Source: SHZI01 sp964371995 (GTDB lineage: Bacteria; Pseudomonadota; Gammaproteobacteria; Steroidobacterales; GCA-2729495). Taken from it: a stretch of DNA of 39,502 bases. How positions within the stretch are numbered: position 1 is the stretch's first letter; the number at the start of each line of letters is the position of its first letter. This document shows, in pieces, positions 26,095 to 34,877 of this stretch. The position numbers were made by a program, and so were the translations under genes. The stretch is taken from assembly GCA_964371995.1 (NCBI GenBank), contig CAYJPG010000014.1:1-39502 (forward strand), read 5' to 3'. The notes beneath the pieces were generated by a model. The model searched no databases. It saw only the letters and a program-made list of their open reading frames with translations, and was not told the origin of the DNA.

Positions 26095-27928
26095 ATGGCA
26101 TCCCCCACCAGCAAGCCCGATTCCGCTACTGCAGCGGCAGCGACACAGGTCGGCGAGCGCCGCGGCCCGCGCAAGCAGCTTGGCGAATTCCTGGTTGAGA
26201 AAGGGCTGATCACTCGCGACCAGCTGCGGGTCGCGCTCACCGAACAAAAGCAGTCGAATGAACGTATAGGCAAGGTCATCGCGCGACTGGGCCTGGTCTC
26301 GGAATCCGTCGTACGCGACATGCTCGCGGAAATGCTGCGCGTCGAGAGCATCGATCTGTCGAAGGTCGTGCCGGATGCCGCGGCAGTCGCGCTTTTGCCC
26401 GAGGACGTCGCGCGGCGCTTTCGCTTACTGCCCGTTGCATTCAACCCGGCGACCCGCGTCCTGACCATGGCCATGGCCGATACCTTCGATGTGGTCGCAC
26501 GCGACCAGGTATCGGCAATGCTCGGCGGGCACATCGAGATCCGCACGCTGCTGGCCAGCGAAGCTGAGATCCAGGGCGCAATCGAGAACTTCTACGACAA
26601 GGAGCTGTCGCTGGCAGCGATCCTGCAGGAAATCGATTCACCCGCGCCGGGCCAGGGAACTGTTGCGCGCGGCGCAGACAACCTCACGCAGCCGATGGTG
26701 CGCCTGATCGATGCACTACTCGGCGACGCCGTCCGGCGGCGTGCGTCGGATGTCCATATCGAACCCGAGGATGGCTTTGTCCGCGTGCGCTACCGCGTAG
26801 ACGGTGTGCTGCACCAGGTTTCAACAGTACACCGGAAGTTCCTTGCCGCGATCGTGGTGCGCATCAAGGTCATGTCCGGCATGGATATCACCGAAACGCG
26901 CGCACCCCAGGACGGCCACATCTCGCTGACGATCGGCGGGCGCCCTGTAGATTTCCGCGTCGCTACCCAGCCGACCATCCACGGCGAAAACATCGTGCTG
27001 CGCATCCTCGACCGGCGCGCCGGCATCGTGCCGCTGGACGGGCTTGGCCTGCCGGAGGATCAGCTGACACTGCTGAAGATGCTGCTGGCACGGCCGGAAG
27101 GCGTGATCCTGGTCACCGGCCCGACCGGCAGCGGCAAGACCACCACGCTGTATTCGATACTCGGTTACCGCAACGACGAATCCGTCAACATCATGACGCT
27201 CGAAGACCCGGTGGAATATCCCTTCCCTATGATCCGCCAGACTTCTCTGGCTGACGCGGTCAAGCTCGACTTTGCTACCGGCATTCGTTCCCTGATGCGC
27301 CAGGATCCGGACATCATTCTGGTTGGTGAAATCCGCGATGAAGCGACGGCCGAAATGGCCTTTCGCGCTGCCATGACCGGCCACCAGGTCTATTCCACGC
27401 TGCACACGAACTCCGCGCTCGGTGCAATTCCACGACTGCTGGACATCGGCCTGAAGCCTGGCGTGCTCGCCGGCAACATCATCGGCATCGTCGCGCAACG
27501 GCTGGTGCGACGATTGTGCCCCGAGTGCAAGGACGCTTACGAAGCCAGCGACATCGAACGGCGGCTGATGGGAATTGACGCCACCGCCGAGCTGACCATC
27601 TATCGGAGCAAGGGCTGCAGTCACTGCAATCAGGTCGGCTACCGCGGCCGCATGTCCATCATGGAAATCGTGCGCTTCGACCGTGAACTGGATGAAGCGC
27701 TGGCCGGGAACAAGTCACTGGGCGAATTGCGCGCCATCGCGGTCGCCAGCNNNNNNNNNNGGGGCGGCCAACACGCCGGGGGGCTTCGGCGGCGCCTGGG
27801 GGGCCGCCGGGGGTGGCCGGCGGCGGCCCGACGACGGCATCCGCCGTGTGCTGAGCGGCGACACGAGCCTCGACGAAATTGCGCGAGTCATCGATCTGAC
27901 CGAGCGTGCACTCGGAGCAACACGGTGA
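26095..27928 (+). CDS. mshE: Pilus extension ATPase MshE (interrupted by N gap)
   Basis: GspE/PilB-family ATPase. The N-terminal MshEN domain (GEFLVEKGLITRDQLRVAL, RIGKVIARLGLVSE, about residues 25-165), a family known to bind cyclic di-GMP, precedes the core. The core has Walker A GPTGSGKTT (342-350), the Asp box with ILVGEIRD (409-416) and the zinc tetracysteine CPEC (475-478) and CSHC (508-511). At 27750 the frame runs into ten Ns. After 27761-27829, a G-rich stretch unlike the family, the expected end resumes as DDGIRRVLSGDTSLDEIAR in another frame to a stop at 27926-27928. So this is one gene with a bad join, not a fusion to the next gene. Most of the protein is intact. Confidence 0.9.
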
Positions 27929-29133
27929 CTGCCTTCAACTATCGCGCCGTCGATGCCAGCGGGCGCGTATTGCACGGTGAGCTGGCGGCGAACAACGAAA
28001 CCGAACTCGACACGCGCCTGTTGCAGATCGGGCTGCAGCTGGTGACCTGCCGCGCACTCAGCAGACGCCAGGTCGGGGCTGCAGGCAAGAAAGTCGACCG
28101 GCGGGAACTCATCAATTTCTGCTTCCATCTCGAGCAGGCGCATCGCGCCGGCCTGCCGATACTTGAGGCGCTGCGCGATCTGCGGGACAGCACAGCCAAC
28201 CCCTCGTTTCGCAACGTACTCGCCTCCATTTCGCTGGCTGTCGAAGGCGGGAAGAGCCTGTCTGAAGCGCTGGGCGATTATCCCGCTACCTTTGACCACG
28301 TTTTCGTCGCCCTGGTGCGTGCCGGTGAACGCTCGGGTGAACTGTCGCAGGTCATGGCACGGATGACAGAGACCCTGAAGTGGCAGGACGAGCTTATCTC
28401 ACAGACAAAAAAGCTCATGCTCTACCCGGCCTTTGTCGGCACCGTGGTTTTTGCCGTGGTGTTCTTCCTGATGCTCTATGTCGTACCGCAAATGGGCGCA
28501 TTCCTGAAAACCATGGGGCAGGACATGCCCCTGCATACCAAAGCACTCATCGCGACCTCCGATCTGGTTGTCGAATTCTGGTACCTGCTTGTTGGCGGCC
28601 CGATCGTGCTGGGATTCGCTGGGAACTGGCTGGTCCGACACGACGCCGGATCCCGCCGGGCTTTCGACGGGCTGAAACTGCGCGTGTGGGTCATCGGACC
28701 CATCCTCAGCAAGATCATCATGAGCCGCTTCGTCACCTACTTTCAGATCATGTATGCATCCGGCATCACCATCGTCGATGCGCTGAAGACCTCACGTGAA
28801 CTGGCGGGAAATGTCGTTATCGCCGAAGCCATTGACCAGGTCTCGGCCTATGTCGATGAAGGCAACTCGCTGAGCGGCGCAGTCGGCCAGGCCGGGCTTT
28901 TTCCACCACTCGTACTGCGTATGGTGAAGATGGGCGAGGACATCGGCAAACTCGATGAAGCACTGGAAAACGTCACCTACTTCTATAACCGCGAAGTCAA
29001 CGAGGCGGTTGACCGGCTGCAGACACTCATCGAGCCGGCCATGACCGTCATCCTCGGACTCATCCTTGGCTGGGTGATGCTTTCAGTGCTTGGTCCTATC
29101 TACGACACCATTGGCAAACTCGGGGCCATCTGA
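27925..29133 (+). CDS. mshG: Pilus platform protein MshG (GspF/PilC family)
   Basis: A 402-residue inner-membrane protein with two GspF domains. The first shows LINFCFHLEQAHRAGLPILE and GGKSLSEALGDYPATFDHVF; the second, SRFVTYFQIMYASGITIVDAL and VLRMVKMGEDIGKLDEALE. Three membrane segments separate and follow the domains (about 170-195, 220-245 and 370-395). It anchors the ATPase and helps extract pilins. Start GTG 27925 overlaps the mshE stop as GTGA. It shares reading frame with the first part of mshE, so the N gap makes the two look like one 1012-residue protein. Confidence 0.9.
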   Translation: MTAFNYRAVDASGRVLHGELAANNETELDTRLLQIGLQLVTCRALSRRQVGAAGKKVDRRELINFCFHLEQAHRAGLPILEALRDLRDSTANPSFRNVLASISLAVEGGKSLSEALGDYPATFDHVFVALVRAGERSGELSQVMARMTETLKWQDELISQTKKLMLYPAFVGTVVFAVVFFLMLYVVPQMGAFLKTMGQDMPLHTKALIATSDLVVEFWYLLVGGPIVLGFAGNWLVRHDAGSRRAFDGLKLRVWVIGPILSKIIMSRFVTYFQIMYASGITIVDALKTSRELAGNVVIAEAIDQVSAYVDEGNSLSGAVGQAGLFPPLVLRMVKMGEDIGKLDEALENVTYFYNREVNEAVDRLQTLIEPAMTVILGLILGWVMLSVLGPIYDTIGKLGAI

Positions 29134-29134
29134 C

Positions 29135-30748
29135 ATGCGCGTACAACACGTCATTCACCTGGGCATCGAGAGCTGTGTGCTGCACACCTGGCATGGCGAC
29201 AGCTATATGCCGGTCGCCAGCTACTCATCGCATTCCGGCGAACCTTCCGCGCTGCTGTCTTTTTTGCTTCAGAACGGCGGCGGCACTATCGGCATCATCG
29301 CCGACGTACTCGAAGAGGTGTACAGCCGGGACCGGATCGTCAAACTTGGCCAACGCGATCAGAAGGCCGTGCTCGAACGCAAACTTGCACGCGCGTTCCC
29401 GCGCACCGAATTCAGCACGGCAACGGTGCAGGGGCGAGCGACCGACAGTACACAGGGGCAGGACGTTCTGTTCAGCGCGCTGACCAAACCGGACCATCTC
29501 CGCCTGCTCGTCGAGCAGCTCACAGCCGCGAAACTGCCGGTCGCCGGGGTTTGCAGCCCGGCCCTGCTCAGTCTGCCCATCCTCGAAAAGCTGCAGGCAA
29601 AGACCGCCGACCCCACAGCCGCTGCGTTGCTGGTCACGCGCGACCAGGAAGGACGCCTGCGCCTGGCCTTTTTTCGCGACCGCCAGCTGATCAGCAGCCG
29701 TCTGCTGCGCATGTCGCTGTCGGCGCGTCCGGGTGACATGCTCCACCTGCTGCGCCAGCTCGATGAAAGCGTGCGCTACTTCGATCCCAGTTTCATCGTC
29801 AGCGCTACCAATCCGGTCGATGTGTTTCTGCTCGGCGAACCCGCGGCGGAGCAAAAGGATGCAACTGCAGCTGGTGGCGGGCACGAAGGCTTTCATCTGC
29901 ATCCGGTCAGCCTGGACAGCGTGGCTGCCGCGCTCGGCATCCGGGCGCAGCTGCGCCCCGGCCAGGCCGATCTGTTGTTCATTGAAACCCTGCGCCGCCA
30001 CGCGCCCGCGGCAAACTACCTGGCGGCCGGCGGACGCCGCTATTTCCATCTGGGGCATGTCCGCAAATACGCGCAGGCAGCCTGCCTGGTACTCGGTACC
30101 ACCGCACTCCTTGTAGGCACCTGGAACGGTCTGTCGCTCATGGATACCAGGGTGGAAACACGCGAGGTCAGCAACTCACTCGACACTGTGACCGCGGGTG
30201 TGCAGACGCACTCTGAATACCAGGCTGACAGCGGTATGGATCCGCTGCAGATGCGCCAGATCGTCAGCGCCTGGCAGGCGCTCGTTGCCAACCGCACCGA
30301 GCCGCGGGAGATCTTCGAACTGGTCAGCCGCGCGGTAGATCAGCAGCCACGACTGCAGATCGACGCCATAGGCTGGTCGCCACTCGCGGCATTCAATCCT
30401 GCTCCTGAAACTGCTCCGGACGAGAGCGGCGATGCGCGATCAGACACCTATGCCGAATCCGGAGACGATTCAGGCACCAGCACGGCGGCTGCCGGCCGGA
30501 TCCGCATCACAGTGCGCGGTCGTATCGAACCCTTCGACCGAAGTTACCCGCTGGCATTTGCCGAAGTCGAAAGTTTCATGAAGAGCCTGCGCGCAGACCC
30601 GCGGGTAACTTCGGTAAATGCCCGGCAACAGCCGCTGGACATCCGGCCCCGCTCAACCCTGAGCGGTGAGGTTTCCCGTGAAGACAAGACTGAGGAAGCC
30701 ACTTTCGCCATCGATATCGTCATGAGGACCGGCAATGACAAGGCCTGA
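29135..30748 (+). CDS. PilM/PilN-like assembly protein (MshI type)
   Basis: A 537-residue protein. Residues 1 to about 310 look like the actin-like fold of PilM (HLGIESCVLHTWHGD, LLVTRDQEGRLRLAFFRDRQL, DMLHLLRQLDESVRYFD). A membrane helix near 325-345 (AACLVLGTTALLVGTWNG) and a PilN-like periplasmic part follow, ending in the ferredoxin-like block IRITVRGRIEPFDRSYPLAF...FMKSLRADPRVTSVN. It thus combines roles that PilM and PilN play separately in type IVa pili; MSHA MshI proteins are the nearest analogue. Start ATG 29135, one base after the mshG stop; an in-frame start inside mshG is unlikely. Overlaps the next gene by 14 bases. Confidence 0.78.
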   Translation: MRVQHVIHLGIESCVLHTWHGDSYMPVASYSSHSGEPSALLSFLLQNGGGTIGIIADVLEEVYSRDRIVKLGQRDQKAVLERKLARAFPRTEFSTATVQGRATDSTQGQDVLFSALTKPDHLRLLVEQLTAAKLPVAGVCSPALLSLPILEKLQAKTADPTAAALLVTRDQEGRLRLAFFRDRQLISSRLLRMSLSARPGDMLHLLRQLDESVRYFDPSFIVSATNPVDVFLLGEPAAEQKDATAAGGGHEGFHLHPVSLDSVAAALGIRAQLRPGQADLLFIETLRRHAPAANYLAAGGRRYFHLGHVRKYAQAACLVLGTTALLVGTWNGLSLMDTRVETREVSNSLDTVTAGVQTHSEYQADSGMDPLQMRQIVSAWQALVANRTEPREIFELVSRAVDQQPRLQIDAIGWSPLAAFNPAPETAPDESGDARSDTYAESGDDSGTSTAAAGRIRITVRGRIEPFDRSYPLAFAEVESFMKSLRADPRVTSVNARQQPLDIRPRSTLSGEVSREDKTEEATFAIDIVMRTGNDKA

Positions 30749-31361
30749 CCCGGACTGGGGATTTCTGCGCGAGGGCATGCTGCTGCCGGCACTCTGCCTG
30801 CTGGCCGGTGCGGCACTTTGGGGCACCACCACGATATATCGCACGCGTCTGGACAACATGCTGGAGGCAGAACGTCAGGAACTGGCCAGCATTGAGCAGG
30901 AGCGCAAGGAACTGATCAGCCGACGCGAGGCGCGCGAGCGGTTTTCCGCCATCTATCGCGAGCTCACCGGGAGCGGCATCGTTGGCCCCGACCAGCGCCT
31001 GCAGTGGGTGCAGGCACTTCGCAGCAGCGCCGCGACACTTGGGTTGCCCTACCTGCGTTATACGACCGGGCCGCAGGAGGTCTTTGCAGCACCGTATCTC
31101 GTAGCTGGCATCAGCGCACCGGTATTCGACAGTCCGATGAACCTGCAACTGGGTCTCGTACATGAGGCGGATCTGCTGAGACTTCTGGACAAACTCGCGG
31201 AGTCGCCGGGCCTGTTCCATGTGCGTTCCTGCAATATCGAGCGCCTGGAGCGCAACGCTCCGCCGGAAAGCGATCAGGCCAATCTCAGCGGCAGCTGCGA
31301 GCTGGCCTGGTTTTCCATCCCGTCCGGCACCAGCCTCGCGGCTGTCAACCACGGAGAGTGA
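30735..31361 (+). CDS. PilO/MshJ-like assembly protein
   Basis: A 208-residue protein with one N-terminal helix (MLLPALCLLAGAALWGTTTIY), a coiled coil (residues 40-70, MLEAERQELASIEQERKEL) and a small periplasmic domain of about 120 residues (LQLGLVHEADLLRLLDKLAE, FHVRSCNIERL). The helix-coil-ferredoxin-like layout is that of PilO, partner of PilN, forming the alignment complex between secretin and inner membrane. It starts inside the preceding gene and its stop overlaps the next start (TGATG). Confidence 0.72.
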   Translation: MTRPDPDWGFLREGMLLPALCLLAGAALWGTTTIYRTRLDNMLEAERQELASIEQERKELISRREARERFSAIYRELTGSGIVGPDQRLQWVQALRSSAATLGLPYLRYTTGPQEVFAAPYLVAGISAPVFDSPMNLQLGLVHEADLLRLLDKLAESPGLFHVRSCNIERLERNAPPESDQANLSGSCELAWFSIPSGTSLAAVNHGE

Positions 31362-31807
31362 TGATGAACAGCAGATACTCTTGTATTTCTGCACGACACG
31401 GCGCGCTGTTGCCGGTCCTGTCAGCGATCAGTCTGATGGTCTGCTGCATGGTTGTTGGCAGCCAGCCGGCTGTTGCACTCGATCAGCAGATGTCGCCCGG
31501 TTTGGGCCGCCTGTTCATGACCCCCGAAGAGCGGCGCGCGCTGGATGCCGCCCGGACCTCGCGGGCCCATCCTGACGATCCTGATTCCGTGATCAGTGCG
31601 CCGATTGCCGGCCGTGTAGTTATGAACGGCGTACTGAAACGCAGTGACGGACCACCCGTGGTCTGGATCAACGGCCACCCGGCAGACGGTAAAGATTCAC
31701 CAGTACAGGTCCGTCGCGGACCCGACAAGCAGAATGCAGTAACGCTGCTGGACCCTGCCGATGGCCGCAGCGTGAGGCTCAAACCCGGCCAGAGCTGGAC
31801 ACCCTGA
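31361..31807 (+). CDS. MshK/PilP-like periplasmic protein
   Basis: A 148-residue exported protein. The signal peptide ends near AVA (about residue 38 from the first ATG). The mature part has EERRALDAARTSRAH, a motif of many pilus and secretion accessory proteins, then SAPIAGRVVMNGVLKRSDGP with VVWINGHPAD and VRLKPGQSW. This resembles the C-domain of GspC/PilP that touches the secretin. GGAG at 31353-31356 serves either ATG 31361 or 31364. Its place after the PilO-like gene supports an MshK role. Confidence 0.68.
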   Translation: MMNSRYSCISARHGALLPVLSAISLMVCCMVVGSQPAVALDQQMSPGLGRLFMTPEERRALDAARTSRAHPDDPDSVISAPIAGRVVMNGVLKRSDGPPVVWINGHPADGKDSPVQVRRGPDKQNAVTLLDPADGRSVRLKPGQSWTP

Positions 31808-31816
31808 CGCACGCCC

Positions 31817-33256
31817 GTGCGCAACATCGCCGCCATTCCTGCGCGTGACCGGCAACAGGGTGCCGCCCTGCTGCTCATGCTGCTGCTGCTCGTACTGGGC
31901 GGCGTCGTGCTGTTTTCGCGAAATATCGGCGGCCAGCTGGCTTCAGCCTCGCGCGCAAGGAACAACGCTGCCGCACTCGCCGATGCCAAGGAAGCCCTGA
32001 TCGGCTACATCGTCACCCGGGATGCGACTCACCCCGGAAAATACGGCTTCCTGCCCTGTCCGGATATCGATGCCACCGGCAGCACCGCCGAAGGTGAAGC
32101 CCACGAAACGAACTGCGGCGCCCGCAATCGCAACATGCTCGGCCGCTTTCCGTGGCGGACGATCGGCATCGATCCTGGTCGCAGCAAAGGCGGCGAATGT
32201 CTCTGGTATGCGGTGTCTGGCTCATGGAAAGCCGCAGCTGCGAATGAAGCCGAGCTGCTGAACGCGGACTCCAGCGGCCAGTTTCGCGTGCTTGCCGCTG
32301 ACGGCAGCACACTGATTGCCGGGGCCACAGCGGGCGAGCGGCCGGTTGCAGTCATCATCGCGCCGGGACCGCCGATCGCCGGACAGACCCGCGCCACAGT
32401 CGCCAGCGGCGTCGGCCAATGCGGTGGCAGTTACGTTGCTTCACGTTATCTCGATAACGATGCCGCCTCGGGCATCAACAACAGCAATGTGAGCAGCACT
32501 GCTGATGCCATCGACGACTTTATTGCTGCCGATCCGGGTGGTGCTGCGGTCAACGACCAGCTGATCTTCATCACGCGCAGCGAAATCGAAGATCGTCTCA
32601 TGCGTCGCGCCGACGTGACTGCGCAGCTCACGGCGCTTACCAGCGTGGTAGCCAAATGTATTGCCGACTATGGCAAGCGCAATCCGGGCGGCGCTGCCGA
32701 TCCGCGACTGCCCTGGCCTGCACCGGTGGATCTGGTCGAATACCGGACCGCGCCACAGTACAACGACACGCCGGTCGGTGAACTGAGCGGCCGGGTAGCC
32801 AACGTCGTCAACGATTCCAACAGCCGCACCGGCAACAGCTCGGCCGGTGTCCTGACCGCCTGCAATACCGCAACCGTTCCCGAATGGACGTCAACGATGG
32901 CCACACTCTGGCAGCACTGGAAAGACCACCTGTTCTACGCCGTCGCGATGGATTTCCGGCCGAACGCCACACCGGTCACCAGTTGCACAACCTGCCTCCG
33001 CGTGAACGGTGCGGGCGCATATGCGGCGGTCGTGATGTTTTCCGGCAGCCGGCTCGCGGCACTGAACCAGACCCGCGATGAGCCGCCGATGAATGCTGAC
33101 ACGCGCAGCAATATCAGCAACTACCTGGAAGGCCGCAACTCGAGCAACCACCCGAACGTCGCCGGCAACGGCGACTACCAGTCTGGAGCCGTCAGCAGCA
33201 GCTTCAACGACATCCTGTTCTGTATCGATGCCACCCTGAGTGTCACCTCATGCTGA
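31817..33256 (+). CDS. Large pilin-like protein with LPCP domain (PilX-type)
   Basis: A 479-residue protein. The N-terminus RQQGAALLLMLLLLVLGGVV is a class III-like signal, with the Gly-Ala cut before a hydrophobic helix as in PilX minor pilins. After the helix comes DAKEALIGYIVTRD then YGFLPCPDIDATG, followed by a Cys-rich region (NCGARNRN, CGGSY, TSCTTCLRV). The LPCP-G-C-G-P-TIG order matches the next gene. Start GTG 31817; no ATG is near. Probably a large minor pilin or tip adhesin; ten or more cysteines suggest disulfides. Overlaps the next gene by seven bases. Confidence 0.72.
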   Translation: MRNIAAIPARDRQQGAALLLMLLLLVLGGVVLFSRNIGGQLASASRARNNAAALADAKEALIGYIVTRDATHPGKYGFLPCPDIDATGSTAEGEAHETNCGARNRNMLGRFPWRTIGIDPGRSKGGECLWYAVSGSWKAAAANEAELLNADSSGQFRVLAADGSTLIAGATAGERPVAVIIAPGPPIAGQTRATVASGVGQCGGSYVASRYLDNDAASGINNSNVSSTADAIDDFIAADPGGAAVNDQLIFITRSEIEDRLMRRADVTAQLTALTSVVAKCIADYGKRNPGGAADPRLPWPAPVDLVEYRTAPQYNDTPVGELSGRVANVVNDSNSRTGNSSAGVLTACNTATVPEWTSTMATLWQHWKDHLFYAVAMDFRPNATPVTSCTTCLRVNGAGAYAAVVMFSGSRLAALNQTRDEPPMNADTRSNISNYLEGRNSSNHPNVAGNGDYQSGAVSSSFNDILFCIDATLSVTSC

Positions 33257-34044
33257 ACTCCGCACATTGCAAAGCTTCTTTCGCCGGTCGAGAACGGGGT
33301 TTCAGCCTGCTGGAACTGTCCATCGTGCTGCTGATCGTGGGATTGCTGCTCGGCGGACTGATCATGCCGCTCAGTGCACGCATGGATCAGCAACGCATCG
33401 ATACCACCAGGCAGCAGCTCGAAGAGATCCGCGAGGCGCTGATGGGCTATGCGCTCGCTCACGATGCCCTGCCCTGCCCGGCCACGCCGGCCAGCAACGG
33501 ACAGGCGTCGCCAACCGCAAGCGGTTGTACGCGCCAGCATGGCTTTGTGCCGGCAGCGACGCTGGGGCTGCCCGGTTCACGAAACGCCGATCAGTTGCTG
33601 CTCGATGCATGGGGCGATCCGATCCGCTATTCCGTCAGCAACAGCGATGCTGACAGCAACGGCAACTGGGATTTTGTCCGGCCTGGCGAGATACGCAATG
33701 TCACGCTGGCGAGTCTCGCACCCAGTCTGGATGTCTGCAGCACCGCAGCCGGATCGTCCGCGACCGCCTGCGCCGGCAGCGCGACCCTCACGGCAACCGC
33801 TCCGGCGGTCCTGCTGTCACTGGGCAAGGACTTTACAACGCTGGGTTCTGCCGACGAGCAGGAAAATGTCGGCGCAACTCTCGGCGGCGGGCCATCCGGC
33901 CGCAGCTACCCTGTCGCCAGCGACGAGGTATTTGTCAGCCACACCATCAGCACCGCAACCGGCAGCGGTTTTGACGATCTTGTGACGTGGATCGCACCAG
34001 GCGCGTTGTATGGCCAGATGGTGAGCGCCGGCAGGTTGCCGTAG
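33250..34044 (+). CDS. Prepilin-like protein with LPCP domain
   Basis: A 264-residue protein with a classical type IV prepilin motif, RGFSLLELSIVLLIVGLLLGG, with Glu at +5 after the predicted peptidase cut at Gly. The helix is followed by REALMGYALAHDALPCPATP, then GCTRQHGFVPAATLGLP and LLDAWGDPIRYSVSNS. The LPCP-to-G-to-C-to-P-x-TLG order is shared with the larger pilin upstream, so both carry the same domain. Overlaps that gene by seven bases; the cleaving peptidase is not in the window. Confidence 0.8.
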   Translation: MLNSAHCKASFAGRERGFSLLELSIVLLIVGLLLGGLIMPLSARMDQQRIDTTRQQLEEIREALMGYALAHDALPCPATPASNGQASPTASGCTRQHGFVPAATLGLPGSRNADQLLLDAWGDPIRYSVSNSDADSNGNWDFVRPGEIRNVTLASLAPSLDVCSTAAGSSATACAGSATLTATAPAVLLSLGKDFTTLGSADEQENVGATLGGGPSGRSYPVASDEVFVSHTISTATGSGFDDLVTWIAPGALYGQMVSAGRLP

Positions 34045-34172
34045 GGGCGCTGAAATTAAGTGAAACTGTGACCCGTTTGACAGAACACCCGGAAGCGGTC
34101 ACGCACAATCAGCCCGGAATTAGTGAATTAACCCCGGAGCCGCGGGCTTCGTTGCATATCCAGGAGTCGACT

Positions 34173-34781
34173 ATGGTCAGGCATTCTCGTCAGCAGGGTT
34201 TTACTCTGGTGGAGATCGCAATTGTTCTCGTCATTATCGGCTTGCTGATCGGCGGTGTGCTGAAAGGCCAGGAGATGATCACCAACGCCAAGGTGAGCAA
34301 GGTCGAGAACGACTACAAGGGCATCACTGCGGCAATCCTCGCCTATCAGGACCGCTACGGCGTACTGCCGGGTGACGACCCCTCAGCCTCGACCCGCTTT
34401 CCCGGTACCTGGAGCGCTGCGGACAACGGCAACGGCAACGGCGTCATCGCCGGCAACTGGAACAGCACGACCAACACCAACGAGTCGCGCCTGATCTGGA
34501 AACATCTGCGCGGTGCGGGCTTCCTCAAGGGCCCGGTCGATGCCACTGCGGCGAGTTACCAGCAGCCTGCCCACGCCTTTGGCGGCCTGATCGGTTTCGA
34601 ACAGAACCTCTACAACCTGAGCGGGCATGTAATCGTGTTCGGCGCGCTGCCCGGCAACGTCGTGCAGATTCTTGAAGCACGAGGCGACGATGGCAACCCG
34701 AGCACCGGCTCCATACAGGGCAACGCCACGGCCACCACCTATGCGATAAGCACCAACTACAATCTGGCCTACAGCTTCTAG
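34173..34781 (+). CDS. Type IV pilin (MSHA-like)
   Basis: A 202-residue prepilin: leader MVRHSRQQG, cut before FTLVEIAIVLVIIGLLIGG, Glu at +5. The globular part has VENDYKGITAAILAYQDRYG, then LPGDDPSA and SRLIWKHLRGAGFLKGP, the pattern of pilins encoded with MSHA-type clusters. Start ATG 34173 with CAGGAG at 34161-34166, six bases away. A 128-base leader separates it from the preceding gene, so it may have its own promoter, as major pilins often do; TTGACA at 34077-34082 is a possible -35 without a convincing -10. A strong terminator follows. Confidence 0.82.
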   Translation: MVRHSRQQGFTLVEIAIVLVIIGLLIGGVLKGQEMITNAKVSKVENDYKGITAAILAYQDRYGVLPGDDPSASTRFPGTWSAADNGNGNGVIAGNWNSTTNTNESRLIWKHLRGAGFLKGPVDATAASYQQPAHAFGGLIGFEQNLYNLSGHVIVFGALPGNVVQILEARGDDGNPSTGSIQGNATATTYAISTNYNLAYSF

Positions 34782-34805
34782 GGTCAGCAAGGCACACGAA
34801 CAAGC

Positions 34806-34837
34806 GGGGCGGCGCAGGGATGCGCCGCCCCTTTTTT
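34806..34837 (+). terminator. Strong Rho-independent terminator of the pilus cluster
   Basis: GGGGCGGCGCA pairs with TGCGCCGCCCC (eleven pairs, four-base loop GGGA), followed by six T. It lies 25 bases after the pilin stop and closes the plus-strand cluster before the minus-strand reductase gene. Confidence 0.93.
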
Positions 34838-34877
34838 ATGCAGCGACAATATTGCGGCCTGACGCCGATTGTTCGTC

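Noticed and set aside
26095..29133. A single 1012-residue protein joining ATPase and platform domains
   Set aside because: The join runs through ten Ns and a G-rich segment; the true ATPase end lies in another frame with a stop at 27926-27928, and mshG has its own GTG start there.
34045..34172. Sigma70 or sigma54 promoter for the pilin gene
   Set aside because: TTGACA at 34077-34082 has no -10 at a proper distance (CACAAT is 21 bases away), and no GG-N10-GC sigma54 element is visible.
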